A stretch of 32,683 nt of DNA from Pantoea allii (GTDB taxonomy: Bacteria; Pseudomonadota; Gammaproteobacteria; Enterobacterales; Enterobacteriaceae), in NCBI RefSeq assembly GCF_002307475.1, contig NZ_NTMH01000018.1, forward strand, positions 1 to 32,683, given 5' to 3'. Each line of letters begins with the position of its first letter. Positions within the stretch are counted from its first letter, which is position 1. Position numbers and translations under genes: made by a program. The notes beneath the pieces are model-generated. The model was not told the origin of the DNA. It was given only the letters and a program-made list of their open reading frames with translations, and did not search any database. This document shows positions 1 through 8,388 of the stretch, piece by piece.

Positions 1-80
1 ACTCGTGAGACTTGATATTTTTTACGTCCGGAGACGCTGATATCAATCCTGCGAGTGCCCACACAGATTGTCTGATAAAT

Positions 81-111
81 TGTTAAAGAGCAGTGCCACA
101 CTTCTCTGTGG
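81..111 (-). promoter_or_regulatory. rrn antitermination boxB-boxA
   Basis: On the minus strand a small hairpin (CCACA/TGTGG, 96-111) is followed by TGCTCTTTAACA (81-92). The latter is the boxA sequence of enterobacterial rRNA operons, where the Nus factors load for rRNA antitermination. Order and spacing are those of the E. coli leader. Confidence 0.92.
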
Positions 112-123
112 CGCGGGCTGCAT

Positions 124-151
124 ATATTACGCTTTCCGCTTTATCAGTCAA
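124..151 (-). promoter_or_regulatory. rrn P2 promoter
   Basis: Minus strand: -35 TTGACT (146-151), 16-bp spacer, -10 TAATAT (124-129). It lies about 120 bp downstream of P1, as in E. coli rRNA operons. Confidence 0.85.
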
Positions 152-245
152 GCACTTATTTTTGCTTAACTGACCGGTTCGAATCGTTCTGAACCCTACT
201 TAACCCGGCGCTTCGTATTCCGTTGTGCCGTGTCAGTGGAGGCGC

Positions 246-295
246 ATTATAGGGAGTTCTTTTCGGCTGACAAGGGCTAATTTCAATTAATTTTC
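246..295 (-). promoter_or_regulatory. rrn P1 promoter with UP element
   Basis: Minus strand: -35 TTGTCA (268-273), 16-bp spacer, -10 TATAAT (246-251), then the GC-rich discriminator GCGCCTCC and a start near 237. The discriminator is typical of ppGpp/initiating-NTP control. Upstream, about 274-295 is AT-rich (AAAATTAATTGAAATTAG) and fits an UP element. Any Fis sites would lie inside the end of murI; I did not identify them. Confidence 0.92.
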
Positions 296-324
296 CGAGT
301 GCTGTTTTTTTCAGCGAAAAGCCG

Positions 325-1176
325 CTAAAGCGCCAGTTTTTCAAGCAATGGGAAGCCATAACGCTGCAAAACCGGTGATAATTGTACGGCCTCACCATCA
401 AGCTCGGTACAAAACGCCACGTTTTGCTGTGACGAACGGACTTCAGGTGCTTCATTTTCCAGTAACCAGGCCGTACGTCTGGCAATGGCTGCCCCGGAAT
501 CAATTAAACGCGTGCCTTCCGGCAGGATGTGCTGCAGCTCATCGCGCAGTAAAGGAAAGTGCGTGCATCCTAATACCACCGTGTCCGGCGGCTCGGCCAT
601 GCGTAACCAGGGTTGCACGATGCGCCTGACTTCATCCAGCGACACATCATTACCATGGAGCTTGGCCTCGGCAAGCTCAACCAGTTCGGCTGAACCCAGC
701 ATTTCAATCTTGCAGGTGCTGGCAAACTGCGACACCAGTTCATGCGTGTACGAGCGCCGAACCGTCGCGCGGGTTGCAAGCAGCCCCACCACACCATTAC
801 GCGTAAGACGTGCTGCAGGTTTAATAGCCGGAACAACACCAACGACCGGGAAGGCAAAGCGTTCACGTAATGCGGGCAAGGTTACGGTGCTGGCGGTATT
901 ACAGGCGATGATGACCAGGGAAATGGGATGGCGGCGAGTAATGGCATCAACAATCGCGACCACACGTTCGACAATAAAGGTCTCGGTTTTTTCTCCATAA
1001 GGAAAACCGGCATTATCGAACGCATAAAGATAATGCAGGTTCGGCAGTAACTGCCGAACCTCATCATAGACAGAAAGCCCCCCTACGCCGGAGTCAAACA
1101 CCAGCACAGTAGGACGCAGGTCAGAAGCTGTAGCTTCCGTTGAGGTAATACTCTCTTCCTGGAGTCTGATAGCCAT
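325..1176 (-). CDS. murI: Glutamate racemase
   Basis: Cytoplasmic enzyme converting L- to D-glutamate for peptidoglycan. The 283-aa product has both catalytic cysteines in their motifs, ACNTAST (C92) and LGCTHFPL (C204), and the N-terminal FDSGVGGLSV motif. The ATG at 1176 was chosen because it gives MAIRLQ..., aligning with E. coli MATKLQ...; an upstream in-frame ATG at 1221 would add 15 unconserved residues. The start lies inside the end of btuB (56-nt overlap) in another frame, so the two are probably co-transcribed and translationally linked. The stop is about 50 bp before the rRNA P1 promoter region. Confidence 0.96.
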   Translation of the reverse strand: MAIRLQEESITSTEATASDLRPTVLVFDSGVGGLSVYDEVRQLLPNLHYLYAFDNAGFPYGEKTETFIVERVVAIVDAITRRHPISLVIIACNTASTVTLPALRERFAFPVVGVVPAIKPAARLTRNGVVGLLATRATVRRSYTHELVSQFASTCKIEMLGSAELVELAEAKLHGNDVSLDEVRRIVQPWLRMAEPPDTVVLGCTHFPLLRDELQHILPEGTRLIDSGAAIARRTAWLLENEAPEVRSSQQNVAFCTELDGEAVQLSPVLQRYGFPLLEKLAL

Positions 1177-3007
1177 ACGCTGTCTCGTAATCTTTATCGA
1201 ACAGGTTGGCGATTCTACCACGAACGGTCAGATGTGATGTGACCGGATACGATACCGCGAGATCAACTGTGCTGTAACTCGGTAAACGACGTTGCTCGCT
1301 TGCGTACTGGCTGGTGTTATTGTCATAACGCTTGCCAAAATACTGGTAAATGACATCAATATCAGCTTCATAAACCGTGATGCCTAACTGATATTTCATC
1401 TGTTGGCGAGCACGGCGAGCCAGGACTTCGTCATCGGCATCCCTCCGGGCATCAAGGTAGCCTAAGGTTATTTGATGGTGCAGGAAGCCAGTATCGAAGT
1501 CAGCCGTTGCTTCGATACCTTTTAGCGTGACCGCTTTTTGATTGAAATAGCCGCCCTGGAATGTCACCGGATCTGAAGCATAGTCAATCAAGTCCGTGAC
1601 GCTATTACGATAAGCCGCAACGCGCCAGTTAACCGGTCCGCTTAACCCTTCAAGCGCGGCTTCCCACTGCTTTGACTTCTCTGGCTGGAGATCGGGATTA
1701 GCGCTAATGCCAAAATGTTTTTGGCCATACAGCTGACCCAGAGTGGGTGCCTGGAAGCCTGTACCGTAGGAGAGCGAAGCCTTGTAGCCTGGCACAAATT
1801 CCCATCCCGCCGCCGTTTGCCAGGTACCATGACGACCATAATCCTGGTTATCGTCTCCCCGTAAAGCGCCTTCAAGGGTAACCGTGCCCAACTGCTGCTG
1901 CGTCGTCAGATAAGCGCCGGTGTTATCTTGCTTATAGCTGTCCGTATCTCTGGGTTGACCAGAAAAAAGCTGCCCGACCGAACTCAACGTTTGACGCTGC
2001 CAGTCCAGGCCGGCACTTACGGTGCCATAACCTATCGCGAAAGCGTTCCCCCACTGCAGGTTACGCTGCTCCATATCATCCAGCGTATTAGAATCTGCGT
2101 AACGTCCGTCAGCGCCGACATAGTTATAAATTTTGTACTTTTGGTCACTGGCCACCAGCTGTGATGAATAATCACCTTTATTGAAGCGCAAGCCGGTATC
2201 GAAGGAATGGTTATAAATTTGCTGCTCATCCGTTCCGCCTGGAAAACCGGCATCGTAGTCAACATTCGCAGCGTAACCATAACCCCGAAAGAAGCCGGAA
2301 AACAGGTCATTAAACGTGTGCTCAACACCTGCCCAGAAAGCGTTGTTGCGCCAGCCATCACGATCGCGATCAGTCGGCGATGTCGAATCTGGCTGAATAT
2401 TATAGCCATTTGTCGCCTGGTAAGACCCTGCGACGGTAAGACGAGTTTGATCGGTCACATTCTGGTTTACGCTTCCGCTGTACTCCTGGTATCCCTTCGA
2501 ACCCATCCCTGCTGAAAGTTCATTATGATTCTCTGGATTTTGGGTAATGACGTTAACCACACCGCCAATGGCATCCGCACCGTATACTGACGATCGTGGC
2601 CCACGAATAAATTCCACGCGCTGGATAATGGAGACCGGAATCTGATTGAAGTCTGCCACACCTGTAATACCAGGCTTAGCAAAAGGGACGCCATCAACCA
2701 GAATCAATGTCTGGCGGGCTTCGGAGCCGCGCACATACATTGAAGCGCTCTGCCCAATACCACCACTTTGCGCGATATCAACGCCCGGCAGGCGACGAAG
2801 GACCTCGACAAGGTTTTTCGCTTGCCACAGTTCAATCTCATCCCGTGTCACCACTGAGGTAGACGCCAGCACCGACGAAACCGGTTGTTGAAAGCGGTTG
2901 GCGGTCACGATTTGCGTATCATCACTTCCCTGCGCAACACCGTTTTGCGCCCAGAGGTAAATCGCCGTTGCGCTGAAGGCAAACAGCGAGGCTTTTGTTT
3001 TACTCAT
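1121..3007 (-). CDS. btuB: TonB-dependent vitamin B12 outer-membrane receptor
   Basis: Outer-membrane beta-barrel importing cobalamin with energy from TonB-ExbBD. The 628-aa product (E. coli 614) has a signal peptide of about 20 residues, then a TonB box (DTQIVTA, about residues 30-36), a plug domain (LRRLPGVDI, IRGPRSSVYGADAIGG) and a barrel ending in aromatic YSF. The ATG at 3007 gives a proper signal peptide; the longer open frame to 3166 would run back into the riboswitch. Expression is very likely repressed by adenosylcobalamin through the riboswitch upstream. The 3' end overlaps murI. Confidence 0.97.
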   Translation of the reverse strand: MSKTKASLFAFSATAIYLWAQNGVAQGSDDTQIVTANRFQQPVSSVLASTSVVTRDEIELWQAKNLVEVLRRLPGVDIAQSGGIGQSASMYVRGSEARQTLILVDGVPFAKPGITGVADFNQIPVSIIQRVEFIRGPRSSVYGADAIGGVVNVITQNPENHNELSAGMGSKGYQEYSGSVNQNVTDQTRLTVAGSYQATNGYNIQPDSTSPTDRDRDGWRNNAFWAGVEHTFNDLFSGFFRGYGYAANVDYDAGFPGGTDEQQIYNHSFDTGLRFNKGDYSSQLVASDQKYKIYNYVGADGRYADSNTLDDMEQRNLQWGNAFAIGYGTVSAGLDWQRQTLSSVGQLFSGQPRDTDSYKQDNTGAYLTTQQQLGTVTLEGALRGDDNQDYGRHGTWQTAAGWEFVPGYKASLSYGTGFQAPTLGQLYGQKHFGISANPDLQPEKSKQWEAALEGLSGPVNWRVAAYRNSVTDLIDYASDPVTFQGGYFNQKAVTLKGIEATADFDTGFLHHQITLGYLDARRDADDEVLARRARQQMKYQLGITVYEADIDVIYQYFGKRYDNNTSQYASEQRRLPSYSTVDLAVSYPVTSHLTVRGRIANLFDKDYETAYGYQTPGREYYLNGSYSF

Positions 3008-3014
3008 TTTTATC

Positions 3015-3036
3015 GCATCCAAAAGAAAAAGGATGC
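3015..3036 (-). promoter_or_regulatory. btuB Shine-Dalgarno-sequestering hairpin
   Basis: Minus-strand RNA: GCATCC (3031-3036) can pair with GGATGC (3015-3020) across a U-rich loop. GGATG is the ribosome-binding sequence a few bases before the btuB ATG. This matches the arrangement of the E. coli btuB riboswitch expression platform, in which the site is masked when cobalamin is bound. Confidence 0.7.
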
Positions 3037-3086
3037 CGCAGGCATACAATCGATAGCACGCGATGACTGTACGAGTGGCGACGTCA

Positions 3087-3242
3087 CACCGGCAGGTCTT
3101 CGGGCTGGGAACCATAGCAGGTGATGACTTCCCATCCCGTAGGACAGTGTCTGCAATTGCAATCACCCTGACATTCCTTACCGCTGCGCGTCAGCTCCAG
3201 ATTCACACTGGATTCCCTATTAACTCAAGGCTGAGGCCGGTG
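3087..3242 (-). promoter_or_regulatory. Cobalamin riboswitch (btuB leader)
   Basis: Minus-strand RNA aptamer of about 156 nt. It contains the B12 box AGCCCGAAGACCTGCC (about 3091-3106), the conserved upstream stretches GCGCAGCGGTAAGGAA and GACACTGTCC, and a closing P1 stem CACCGG/CCGGTG (3237-3242 with 3087-3092). The layout and several blocks match the E. coli btuB leader. Binding of adenosylcobalamin should block btuB translation. The btuB promoter must lie upstream (3243-3377), but I do not see a convincing one. Confidence 0.93.
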
Positions 3243-3315
3243 CCAGCAGTCTACGAAGAGCGCATGGGCAAGTCCAGACCTCCACACATCGTATCTTTGT
3301 GCCAGCGCACAAGAC

Positions 3316-3343
3316 TGGACATCGGCAGGTGAATGCCTACAAT
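3316..3343 (+). promoter_or_regulatory. Probable trmA promoter with GC-rich discriminator
   Basis: -35 TGGACA (3316-3321), 16-bp spacer, -10 TACAAT (3338-3343), followed at once by CGCCCGGC. A short spacer and GC-rich discriminator are features of rRNA P1 promoters. E. coli trmA is reported to be under stringent/growth-rate control, which fits. A perfect inverted repeat TTGTGC-cagc-GCACAA lies just upstream (3297-3312). Confidence 0.65.
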
Positions 3344-3377
3344 CGCCCGGCAAGTAAGCTCTTAACCAGGATTAAAC

Positions 3378-4481
3378 ATGACACCCGAACATCTCCCTGT
3401 TGAACAGTATGACGCGCAGCTGGCGGAAAAAGTCAGTCGGTTAGAAACGATGATGACGCCGTACGCTGCGCCCGCCGTGGAGGTGTTTCGTTCACCCGTC
3501 AGTCACTACCGCATGCGTGCAGAATTCCGTATCTGGCACGATGGCGATGACCTCTACCACATTATCTTCGATCAGGAGACTAAGCAGCGCATACGCGTCG
3601 ATCAGTTTCCTGCTGCCAGTGAATTGATCAACCTGGTGATGCCAAAAATGATGGCGGCCATTCGGGATAACCGTCTGCTACGCCACAAGCTGTTTCAGAT
3701 CGACTATCTGTCCACGATGAGTGATCAAATCGTGATTTCCCTGCTCTACCATCGCAAGCTGGATGATGAGTGGCAGCAGGCCGCCAGCACATTACGCGAT
3801 CAATTACGGGCTGAAGGTATAGATGTCCAACTGATTGGCCGCGCGACCAAGACCAAAATCTGTCTCGATCGGGATTATGTGGATGAGCGTTTGCCGGTGG
3901 CCGGTAAAGAGATGATTTATCGTCAGGTAGAAAACAGCTTTACTCAACCCAACGCCGCCATGAACATTCAAATGCTGGAATGGGCACTGGACGTCACCAC
4001 GGGTTCTCGTGGGGATTTACTGGAGCTCTACTGTGGGAATGGCAACTTCTCGTTGGCGCTGGCCAGAAATTTTCGTCGCGTCCTGGCAACGGAAATCGCC
4101 AAACCTTCTGTGGCTTCCGCACAATATAATATTGCGGCGAACCAGATTGATAACGTCCAGATTATTCGAATGGCGGCCGAAGAGTTTACGCAGGCGATGA
4201 ACGGGGTGCGCAGCTTCAACCGGCTGGAAGGGATCGACCTGAACAGCTATGACTGCGAGACGATCTTTGTCGATCCGCCGCGCAGTGGGCTGGATGACGA
4301 AACCGTTAAGATGGTGCAGGCTTACCCCGCCATCCTCTACATTTCCTGCAATCCGCAAACCCTGTGTGACAATCTGCTGGTGCTGGCGCAAACCCATGAT
4401 GTGACACGGCTGGCGCTGTTCGACCAGTTCCCGTACACCCATCATATGGAATGCGGCGTGCTGCTGACGCGTAAAGCGTAA
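3378..4481 (+). CDS. trmA: tRNA (uracil-5-)-methyltransferase
   Basis: AdoMet-dependent enzyme that makes m5U54 in the T-loop of tRNAs. The 367-aa product (E. coli 366) carries the AdoMet-binding motif [10 protein letters not shown], the catalytic nucleophile in YISCNPQTL (C324), and the general base in HHMECG (E358). [10 protein letters not shown] is the family motif preceding the nucleophile. Start: ATG with AGGA upstream. It is transcribed away from btuB and ends in a terminator shared with the converging yijD. Confidence 0.98.
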   Translation: MTPEHLPVEQYDAQLAEKVSRLETMMTPYAAPAVEVFRSPVSHYRMRAEFRIWHDGDDLYHIIFDQETKQRIRVDQFPAASELINLVMPKMMAAIRDNRLLRHKLFQIDYLSTMSDQIVISLLYHRKLDDEWQQAASTLRDQLRAEGIDVQLIGRATKTKICLDRDYVDERLPVAGKEMIYRQVENSFTQPNAAMNIQMLEWALDVTTGSRGDLLELYCGNGNFSLALARNFRRVLATEIAKPSVASAQYNIAANQIDNVQIIRMAAEEFTQAMNGVRSFNRLEGIDLNSYDCETIFVDPPRSGLDDETVKMVQAYPAILYISCNPQTLCDNLLVLAQTHDVTRLALFDQFPYTHHMECGVLLTRKA

Positions 4482-4510
4482 AAAAACGGGAACCTGATGG
4501 TTCCCGTTTT
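4481..4510. terminator. Bidirectional terminator between trmA and yijD
   Basis: Hairpin ACGGGAACC-tgat-GGTTCCCGT flanked by an A-run on the left and a T-run on the right, so it can end transcripts from both converging genes. Confidence 0.9.
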
Positions 4511-4515
4511 CGTTA

Positions 4516-4869
4516 TTACCGATTGCGGTTGCGCTTGTAACGCAGGGCAATCCAGAACACCAGCCCGACCATCAGGATGGTCGGGATAAAATTAGAACCG
4601 ATTTCCGGGTATTCAGCCCTGACCAGCGCGCTATACACCAGAATGCCCAGCAGGAAAAAAGCGGCTGCCAGGCCTGGTACGCCATCCGGCATGCTTTTGT
4701 TCAGATAGCGCTGATGCAGGCACCAGGCCGACAGCCCCAGCGCAATCAGTGGGAAAATAGAAAAAGGGACAAAAGCACTAAACAGCACGGAGAACGAGCC
4801 GTTCATAGCAAGGCCGGTAATAAAAGCCAGCAACATCGTGCCTTTATCACGGGAGCTTGGGTGGGTCAT
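4516..4869 (-). CDS. yijD: YijD family inner-membrane protein
   Basis: Small membrane protein of unknown function (117 aa), with about four hydrophobic segments (MLLAFITGLAMNG..., FPLIALGLSAWCL, LAAAFFLLGILVYS, IPTILMVGLVFWIAL) and a basic tail. It matches E. coli YijD closely, including HQRYLN and VRAEYP.IGSNF. I chose the ATG at 4869, preceded by AAGGA at good spacing and matching the E. coli N-terminus. An in-frame ATG at 4887 overlaps the fabR stop (ATGA) but sits too close to its purine-rich stretch. It is probably co-transcribed with fabR. Confidence 0.92.
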   Translation of the reverse strand: MTHPSSRDKGTMLLAFITGLAMNGSFSVLFSAFVPFSIFPLIALGLSAWCLHQRYLNKSMPDGVPGLAAAFFLLGILVYSALVRAEYPEIGSNFIPTILMVGLVFWIALRYKRNRNR

Positions 4870-4883
4870 GTCGGGGTCCTTAT

Positions 4884-5531
4884 TCATAACTCTTCAGGTT
4901 TATCCAGGGTTACCGCCAGGCGTTCTTGCTCCCGGCGATACCAGTAATAAGCGCCTTTGGCGATCATACGTAACTGCAGTACCAAACGATCTTCCAGCTT
5001 ACGTCGCTGTTCAATATCGATGTCCACCGCTTCGGCACCCGCGCTGAAAACGATAGTGACCATCGCTTCAGCCTGCGCTTCGGTAAAACTGCGCGGCATG
5101 CGATTTTCGACCTCAAGATAATCAGCCAGTTCAGCAATAAAATGTTGAATTTCACGTGCCACGGCCGCGCGAAAGGCAGCAGAGGTTCCGGAACGCTCAC
5201 GCAGCAGCAGACGAAACGCGTTAGGGTTATTCTCAATGAACTCCATGAACGTCGCGATGGAGGTTTTAATGATGCTGCCGCCTTTGGCGATACGCTGGCG
5301 CGCCTGGCGCATCAGCTGGCGCAACATCAGCCCACTTTCGTCGACCATCGTCAGACCCAGCTCATCAACATCTTTAAAATGCCGATAAAAAGAGGTGGGT
5401 GCGATACCGGCTTCACGGGCAACCTCACGTAAACTCAGGCTGGCAAAACTGCGTTCGGCGCTGAGCTGGCTGAAAGCGGCTTCGATGAGTGTACGCCGTG
5501 TACGTTCTTTTTGTTGCGCTCTGACGCCCAT
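4884..5531 (-). CDS. fabR: TetR-family repressor of unsaturated fatty acid synthesis
   Basis: DNA-binding repressor of fabA/fabB that adjusts membrane unsaturation. The 215-aa product has an N-terminal TetR helix-turn-helix (about residues 10-56, with [16 protein letters not shown] as recognition region) and is nearly identical to E. coli FabR over the first 150 residues. It diverges from sthA and is followed by yijD on the same strand. A possible weak -10 (TATAGT) lies about 40 bp upstream; I could not pair it with a good -35. Confidence 0.97.
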   Translation of the reverse strand: MGVRAQQKERTRRTLIEAAFSQLSAERSFASLSLREVAREAGIAPTSFYRHFKDVDELGLTMVDESGLMLRQLMRQARQRIAKGGSIIKTSIATFMEFIENNPNAFRLLLRERSGTSAAFRAAVAREIQHFIAELADYLEVENRMPRSFTEAQAEAMVTIVFSAGAEAVDIDIEQRRKLEDRLVLQLRMIAKGAYYWYRREQERLAVTLDKPEEL

Positions 5532-5650
5532 TCTGTCTGCCTTGTGAGGTTCTGAAACAGCACTATAACAAAATATTCAGCGTACAGTCGGGCAAACTTT
5601 GTGACGGCTTGTTAAACACCACTGAAAGGCAAAACGTGATGAAAATCGCT

Positions 5651-5686
5651 GTTAGAATTTAGAAGTGCGCGGCGAGATGTTAGAAT
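5651..5686 (+). promoter_or_regulatory. Tandem extended -10 elements upstream of sthA
   Basis: TGTTAGAAT occurs twice, 28 bp apart (the shared core GTTAGAAT at 5651-5658 and 5679-5686). Each fits an extended -10 (TGnTAGAAT). The second has a plausible -35 TTTAGA (5658-5663) at 17 bp and lies inside a CGAGAT/ATCTCG inverted repeat (about 5673-5690). Confidence 0.5.
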
Positions 5687-5724
5687 CTCGTTGTAAAAAT
5701 GTATAAATAATAGGACGTATCGGT

Positions 5725-7125
5725 ATGCAAAAGTCTTACGATTACGATGTCATAGTGATTGGCTCAGGACCGGGCGGCGAAGGTGCGGCGATGGGACTGG
5801 TCAAGCAAGGCGCACGCATCGCGGTTATCGAACGCTATCACAACATTGGCGGCGGCTGTACTCACTGGGGAACCATCCCCTCAAAAGCCCTCCGTCACGC
5901 CGTTAGCCGCATCATCGAATTCAACCAGAATCCCCTCTACAGCGACCATACCCGACTGCTTCGCTCATCCTTTGCCGATATCCTCAATCACACAGAAAGC
6001 GTGATCAGCCAGCAAACGGCGATGCGTCAGGGCTTTTATGAGCGCAACCGCTGTGAACTTTTTCAGGGCGATGCCCACTTTGTTGATGCCAATACTGTTG
6101 AGGTGGAACATCACGACGGGACACGCGAAAAACTGACCGCCGAGAAGTTTATTATTGCCTGCGGTTCACGCCCTTATCATCCCCATGACGTCGACTTTAC
6201 GCATCCACGCATTTACGACTCCGATTCGATTCTCAACCTGCATCATGAACCCGGCCACGTCATTATTTATGGCGCTGGCGTGATTGGCTGCGAATATGCG
6301 TCAATTTTCCGTGGGCTCAACGTCAAAGTTGATCTGATTAACACCCGTGACCGGTTGCTGGCGTTTCTTGATCAGGAGATGTCCGATTCGCTGTCTTATC
6401 ACTTCTGGAACAGCGGTGTGGTGATTCGTCACAACGAAGAGTTTGAGAAGATTGAAGGTGTTGATGACGGTGTGATCATGCACCTTAAATCGGGCAAGAA
6501 AGTGAAAGCGGACTGCCTGCTTTACGCGAACGGTCGTACCGGTAATACCGACTCACTGTCGCTGGACAATGTCGGTCTGGAAGCGGACGGACGTGGCCTG
6601 CTGAAAGTGAACAGCATGTACCAGACAGCACAGCCGCACATCTATGCAGTGGGCGACGTGATTGGTTATCCAAGCCTGGCGTCAGCCGCTTACGATCAGG
6701 GCCGTATTGCCGCGCAGGCGATCATGAAAGGTGAAGCCTCGGCGCATCTGATAGAAGACATCCCGACCGGTATTTATACCATTCCGGAAATCAGCTCTGT
6801 AGGTAAAACCGAGCAGCAGTTGACCGCGATGAAAGTCCCCTACGAAGTCGGTCGTGCACAGTTCAAGCATCTGGCGCGTGCGCAAATCGTCGGGATGAAT
6901 GTGGGCAGCCTGAAGATTCTGTTCCATCGCGACACCAAAGAAATCTTGGGGATTCACTGCTTTGGGGAACGTGCGGCGGAGATCATTCACATCGGCCAGG
7001 CGATTATGGAACAAAAAAATGGTGGCAACACAATTGAGTACTTTGTGAATACCACCTTTAACTATCCGACTATGGCCGAAGCCTACCGCGTTGCTGCATT
7101 AAACGGCTTAAACCGCCTGTTTTAA
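5725..7125 (+). CDS. sthA: Soluble pyridine nucleotide transhydrogenase
   Basis: Cytoplasmic FAD enzyme transferring reducing equivalents between NADPH and NAD+. The 466-aa product (same length as in E. coli) has an FAD-binding GSGPGG (13-18), an NAD(P)-binding GAGVIG in the middle, and an FAD-binding AVGDV motif followed by a dimerisation domain. At the usual redox disulfide of this flavoprotein family it reads [13 protein letters not shown], so C45 is kept but the second cysteine is T50, as expected for SthA, which works without a disulfide. The 3' end overlaps oxyR by 18 bp. Confidence 0.98.
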   Translation: MQKSYDYDVIVIGSGPGGEGAAMGLVKQGARIAVIERYHNIGGGCTHWGTIPSKALRHAVSRIIEFNQNPLYSDHTRLLRSSFADILNHTESVISQQTAMRQGFYERNRCELFQGDAHFVDANTVEVEHHDGTREKLTAEKFIIACGSRPYHPHDVDFTHPRIYDSDSILNLHHEPGHVIIYGAGVIGCEYASIFRGLNVKVDLINTRDRLLAFLDQEMSDSLSYHFWNSGVVIRHNEEFEKIEGVDDGVIMHLKSGKKVKADCLLYANGRTGNTDSLSLDNVGLEADGRGLLKVNSMYQTAQPHIYAVGDVIGYPSLASAAYDQGRIAAQAIMKGEASAHLIEDIPTGIYTIPEISSVGKTEQQLTAMKVPYEVGRAQFKHLARAQIVGMNVGSLKILFHRDTKEILGIHCFGERAAEIIHIGQAIMEQKNGGNTIEYFVNTTFNYPTMAEAYRVAALNGLNRLF

Positions 7126-8025
7126 CGTCGTGTCGAAATAGCCTTGCATGTGCGTTCGGATTGCCTCTGCCAGTTGTTCATAACGACTGCGCAGGGGTGA
7201 ACCGGGACGGTACACCAGCGCGATAGTACGTTGTGGTACTGGCTTGTAACACGGCAGGTAACAGACACCGTCGCGAATGCGCTGCTGGGGCACGGCTAAT
7301 GCTGGCAGCAGCGTAATCCCACTTCCCGCCGCGACCATATTGCGCAATGTTTCCAGACTGGTGGCACGGAAATGCGTATCTTCGTCCGCGCCCGCTTCAA
7401 AGCAAAAGCCCATCGCCTGATCGCGCAGGCAGTGACCGTCTTCCAGCATCAGTAGTTTTTCGCCGGCCAGATCGGACATCGGTACGCGGTCACGATCACG
7501 CCATGGATGATCCTCATAGACCGCCAGCTTCATCGGCTCATCAAACAGCGGAACTTCAATAAAGGCTTCGCTCTCTTTGACCAGCGCCAGAATCGCGCAA
7601 TCCAGTTTACCGCTGTCGAGTTGAGCCAGCAGCTGCTGCGTTTGCGCTTCATGCAGATACATTTCCAGCTTTGGAAAGGTCTGATGCAGCATAGGAATGA
7701 TTTGCGGGAGCAAATAAGGACCGGTCGTGGGGATAAGCCCAATATGCAGTGGCCCTGACATCGCTTCACCTTGCTGACTGGCCATCTCTTTCAGCACTTT
7801 GACTTCACGCAGAACGGTACGTGCCTGGTCGACCAGCAACAGGCCAGCCTGAGTAAACAGCACTTTGCGGCTGGTGCGTTCCAGCAGCATGACACCTAAT
7901 TCGTCTTCTAATTTACGGATCTGTCCGCTCAACGTGGGCTGACTGACATGGCAGGCATCCGCAGCACGTCGGAAATGACGATGTTCAGCAAGCGAAACCA
8001 GATATTCAAGATCACGGATATTCAT
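7108..8025 (-). CDS. oxyR: LysR-family hydrogen peroxide sensor/activator
   Basis: Peroxide-responsive regulator activated by an intramolecular disulfide. The 305-aa product has an N-terminal winged helix-turn-helix (residues 1-60) and a regulatory domain carrying both redox cysteines in [11 protein letters not shown] (C199, C208). The ATG at 8025 is preceded by GGAGGG and matches the E. coli start; a longer frame to 8139 crosses its own operator. It converges on sthA with an 18-bp 3' overlap. Autoregulation is expected from the OxyR site upstream. Confidence 0.98.
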   Translation of the reverse strand: MNIRDLEYLVSLAEHRHFRRAADACHVSQPTLSGQIRKLEDELGVMLLERTSRKVLFTQAGLLLVDQARTVLREVKVLKEMASQQGEAMSGPLHIGLIPTTGPYLLPQIIPMLHQTFPKLEMYLHEAQTQQLLAQLDSGKLDCAILALVKESEAFIEVPLFDEPMKLAVYEDHPWRDRDRVPMSDLAGEKLLMLEDGHCLRDQAMGFCFEAGADEDTHFRATSLETLRNMVAAGSGITLLPALAVPQQRIRDGVCYLPCYKPVPQRTIALVYRPGSPLRSRYEQLAEAIRTHMQGYFDTTLKQAV

Positions 8026-8043
8026 TATTACCCTCCATTCCAC

Positions 8044-8093
8044 GATAGCTCGTGGCGATAGATAGAATAGCAACCAACGATTGGCCCTATCAA
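8044..8093 (-). promoter_or_regulatory. oxyR promoter and OxyR operator
   Basis: Minus strand: -35 TTGATA (8088-8093), 18-bp spacer, -10 TATTCT (8064-8069). The repeated GATAG/CTATC elements across 8044-8092 match the OxyR-binding region between oxyR and oxyS of E. coli almost base for base, as I remember it. The same site should repress oxyR and activate the divergent RNA. Confidence 0.85.
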
Positions 8094-8104
8094 GAGCGGA
8101 TGGG

Positions 8105-8110
8105 AATAAT
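8105..8110 (+). promoter_or_regulatory. -10 element of oxyS-type promoter
   Basis: AATAAT lies 11 bp after the last TATCAA of the OxyR site. As I recall the E. coli sequence, oxyS has GATAAT at the same 11-bp distance. OxyR would replace a poor -35. The expected start is near 8117. Confidence 0.6.
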
Positions 8111-8116
8111 GCCCGC

Positions 8117-8379
8117 ATCAAATTCAGAATCATGGCCACCCAGGGAAATGTATTTCTGAACGTTGAAGGCAGTGCTTATCCCTGTTTTCAACGCGCGTGA
8201 AACCTTCTGCAAAACGCAAAAAGACAGAAAGCCTTATCCGGCTTTCATATAACAGGCAGAGGGTGAACGTAACGAATCTGAGCATCGGCCGGGAGCGCCG
8301 CTGTTCTGATGATGTGCCTAAAATAAAAGTAGTTTTTGAAGCTAGAGGTTGGCGGGCATTTGATGCCCGCTCTTTTTTT
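8117..8379 (+). ncRNA. oxyS: Candidate OxyS-like small RNA
   Basis: This lies between oxyR and argH in the position and direction of E. coli OxyS, a peroxide-induced Hfq-dependent RNA. What I see: an OxyR-dependent promoter at the left; a 5' hairpin TTCAGAA (8123-8129)/TTCTGAA (8154-8160); a second hairpin GAAAGCC/GGCTTTC (about 8227-8246); an A-rich linker; and a strong terminator at the right. The predicted length is about 260 nt, against 109 nt in E. coli, with no obvious primary sequence match. Either the RNA is longer here or a second internal start exists. I see no convincing protein-coding gene. Confidence 0.5.
8352..8379 (+). terminator. Rho-independent terminator (plus strand)
   Basis: Stem GCGGGCAT-ttg-ATGCCCGC followed by TCTTTTTTT. 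The T-run exists only in the plus direction, so it ends a rightward transcript (the OxyS-like RNA). For the leftward argH transcript the hairpin lacks a T-tract. Confidence 0.92.
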
Positions 8380-8388
8380 GCCTGCCGT

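Larger units (their letters stand above)
1..237 (-). other. rRNA operon leader (5' part of pre-rRNA), runs off left edge
   Basis: Read on the minus strand, this is the transcribed leader of an rRNA operon. It starts near position 237 (P1 start) and passes P2, boxB and boxA. The end of the window, reading ATATCAAGTCTCACGAGT, resembles the E. coli leader just before 16S. I estimate that mature 16S begins some 60-80 nt beyond the edge; no mature rRNA lies in the window. Its position directly after murI matches E. coli rrnB. Confidence 0.9.

Noticed and set aside
485..1000. 171-codon plus-strand open frame inside murI
   Set aside because: Antisense to a strongly conserved gene; composition reflects the opposite strand.
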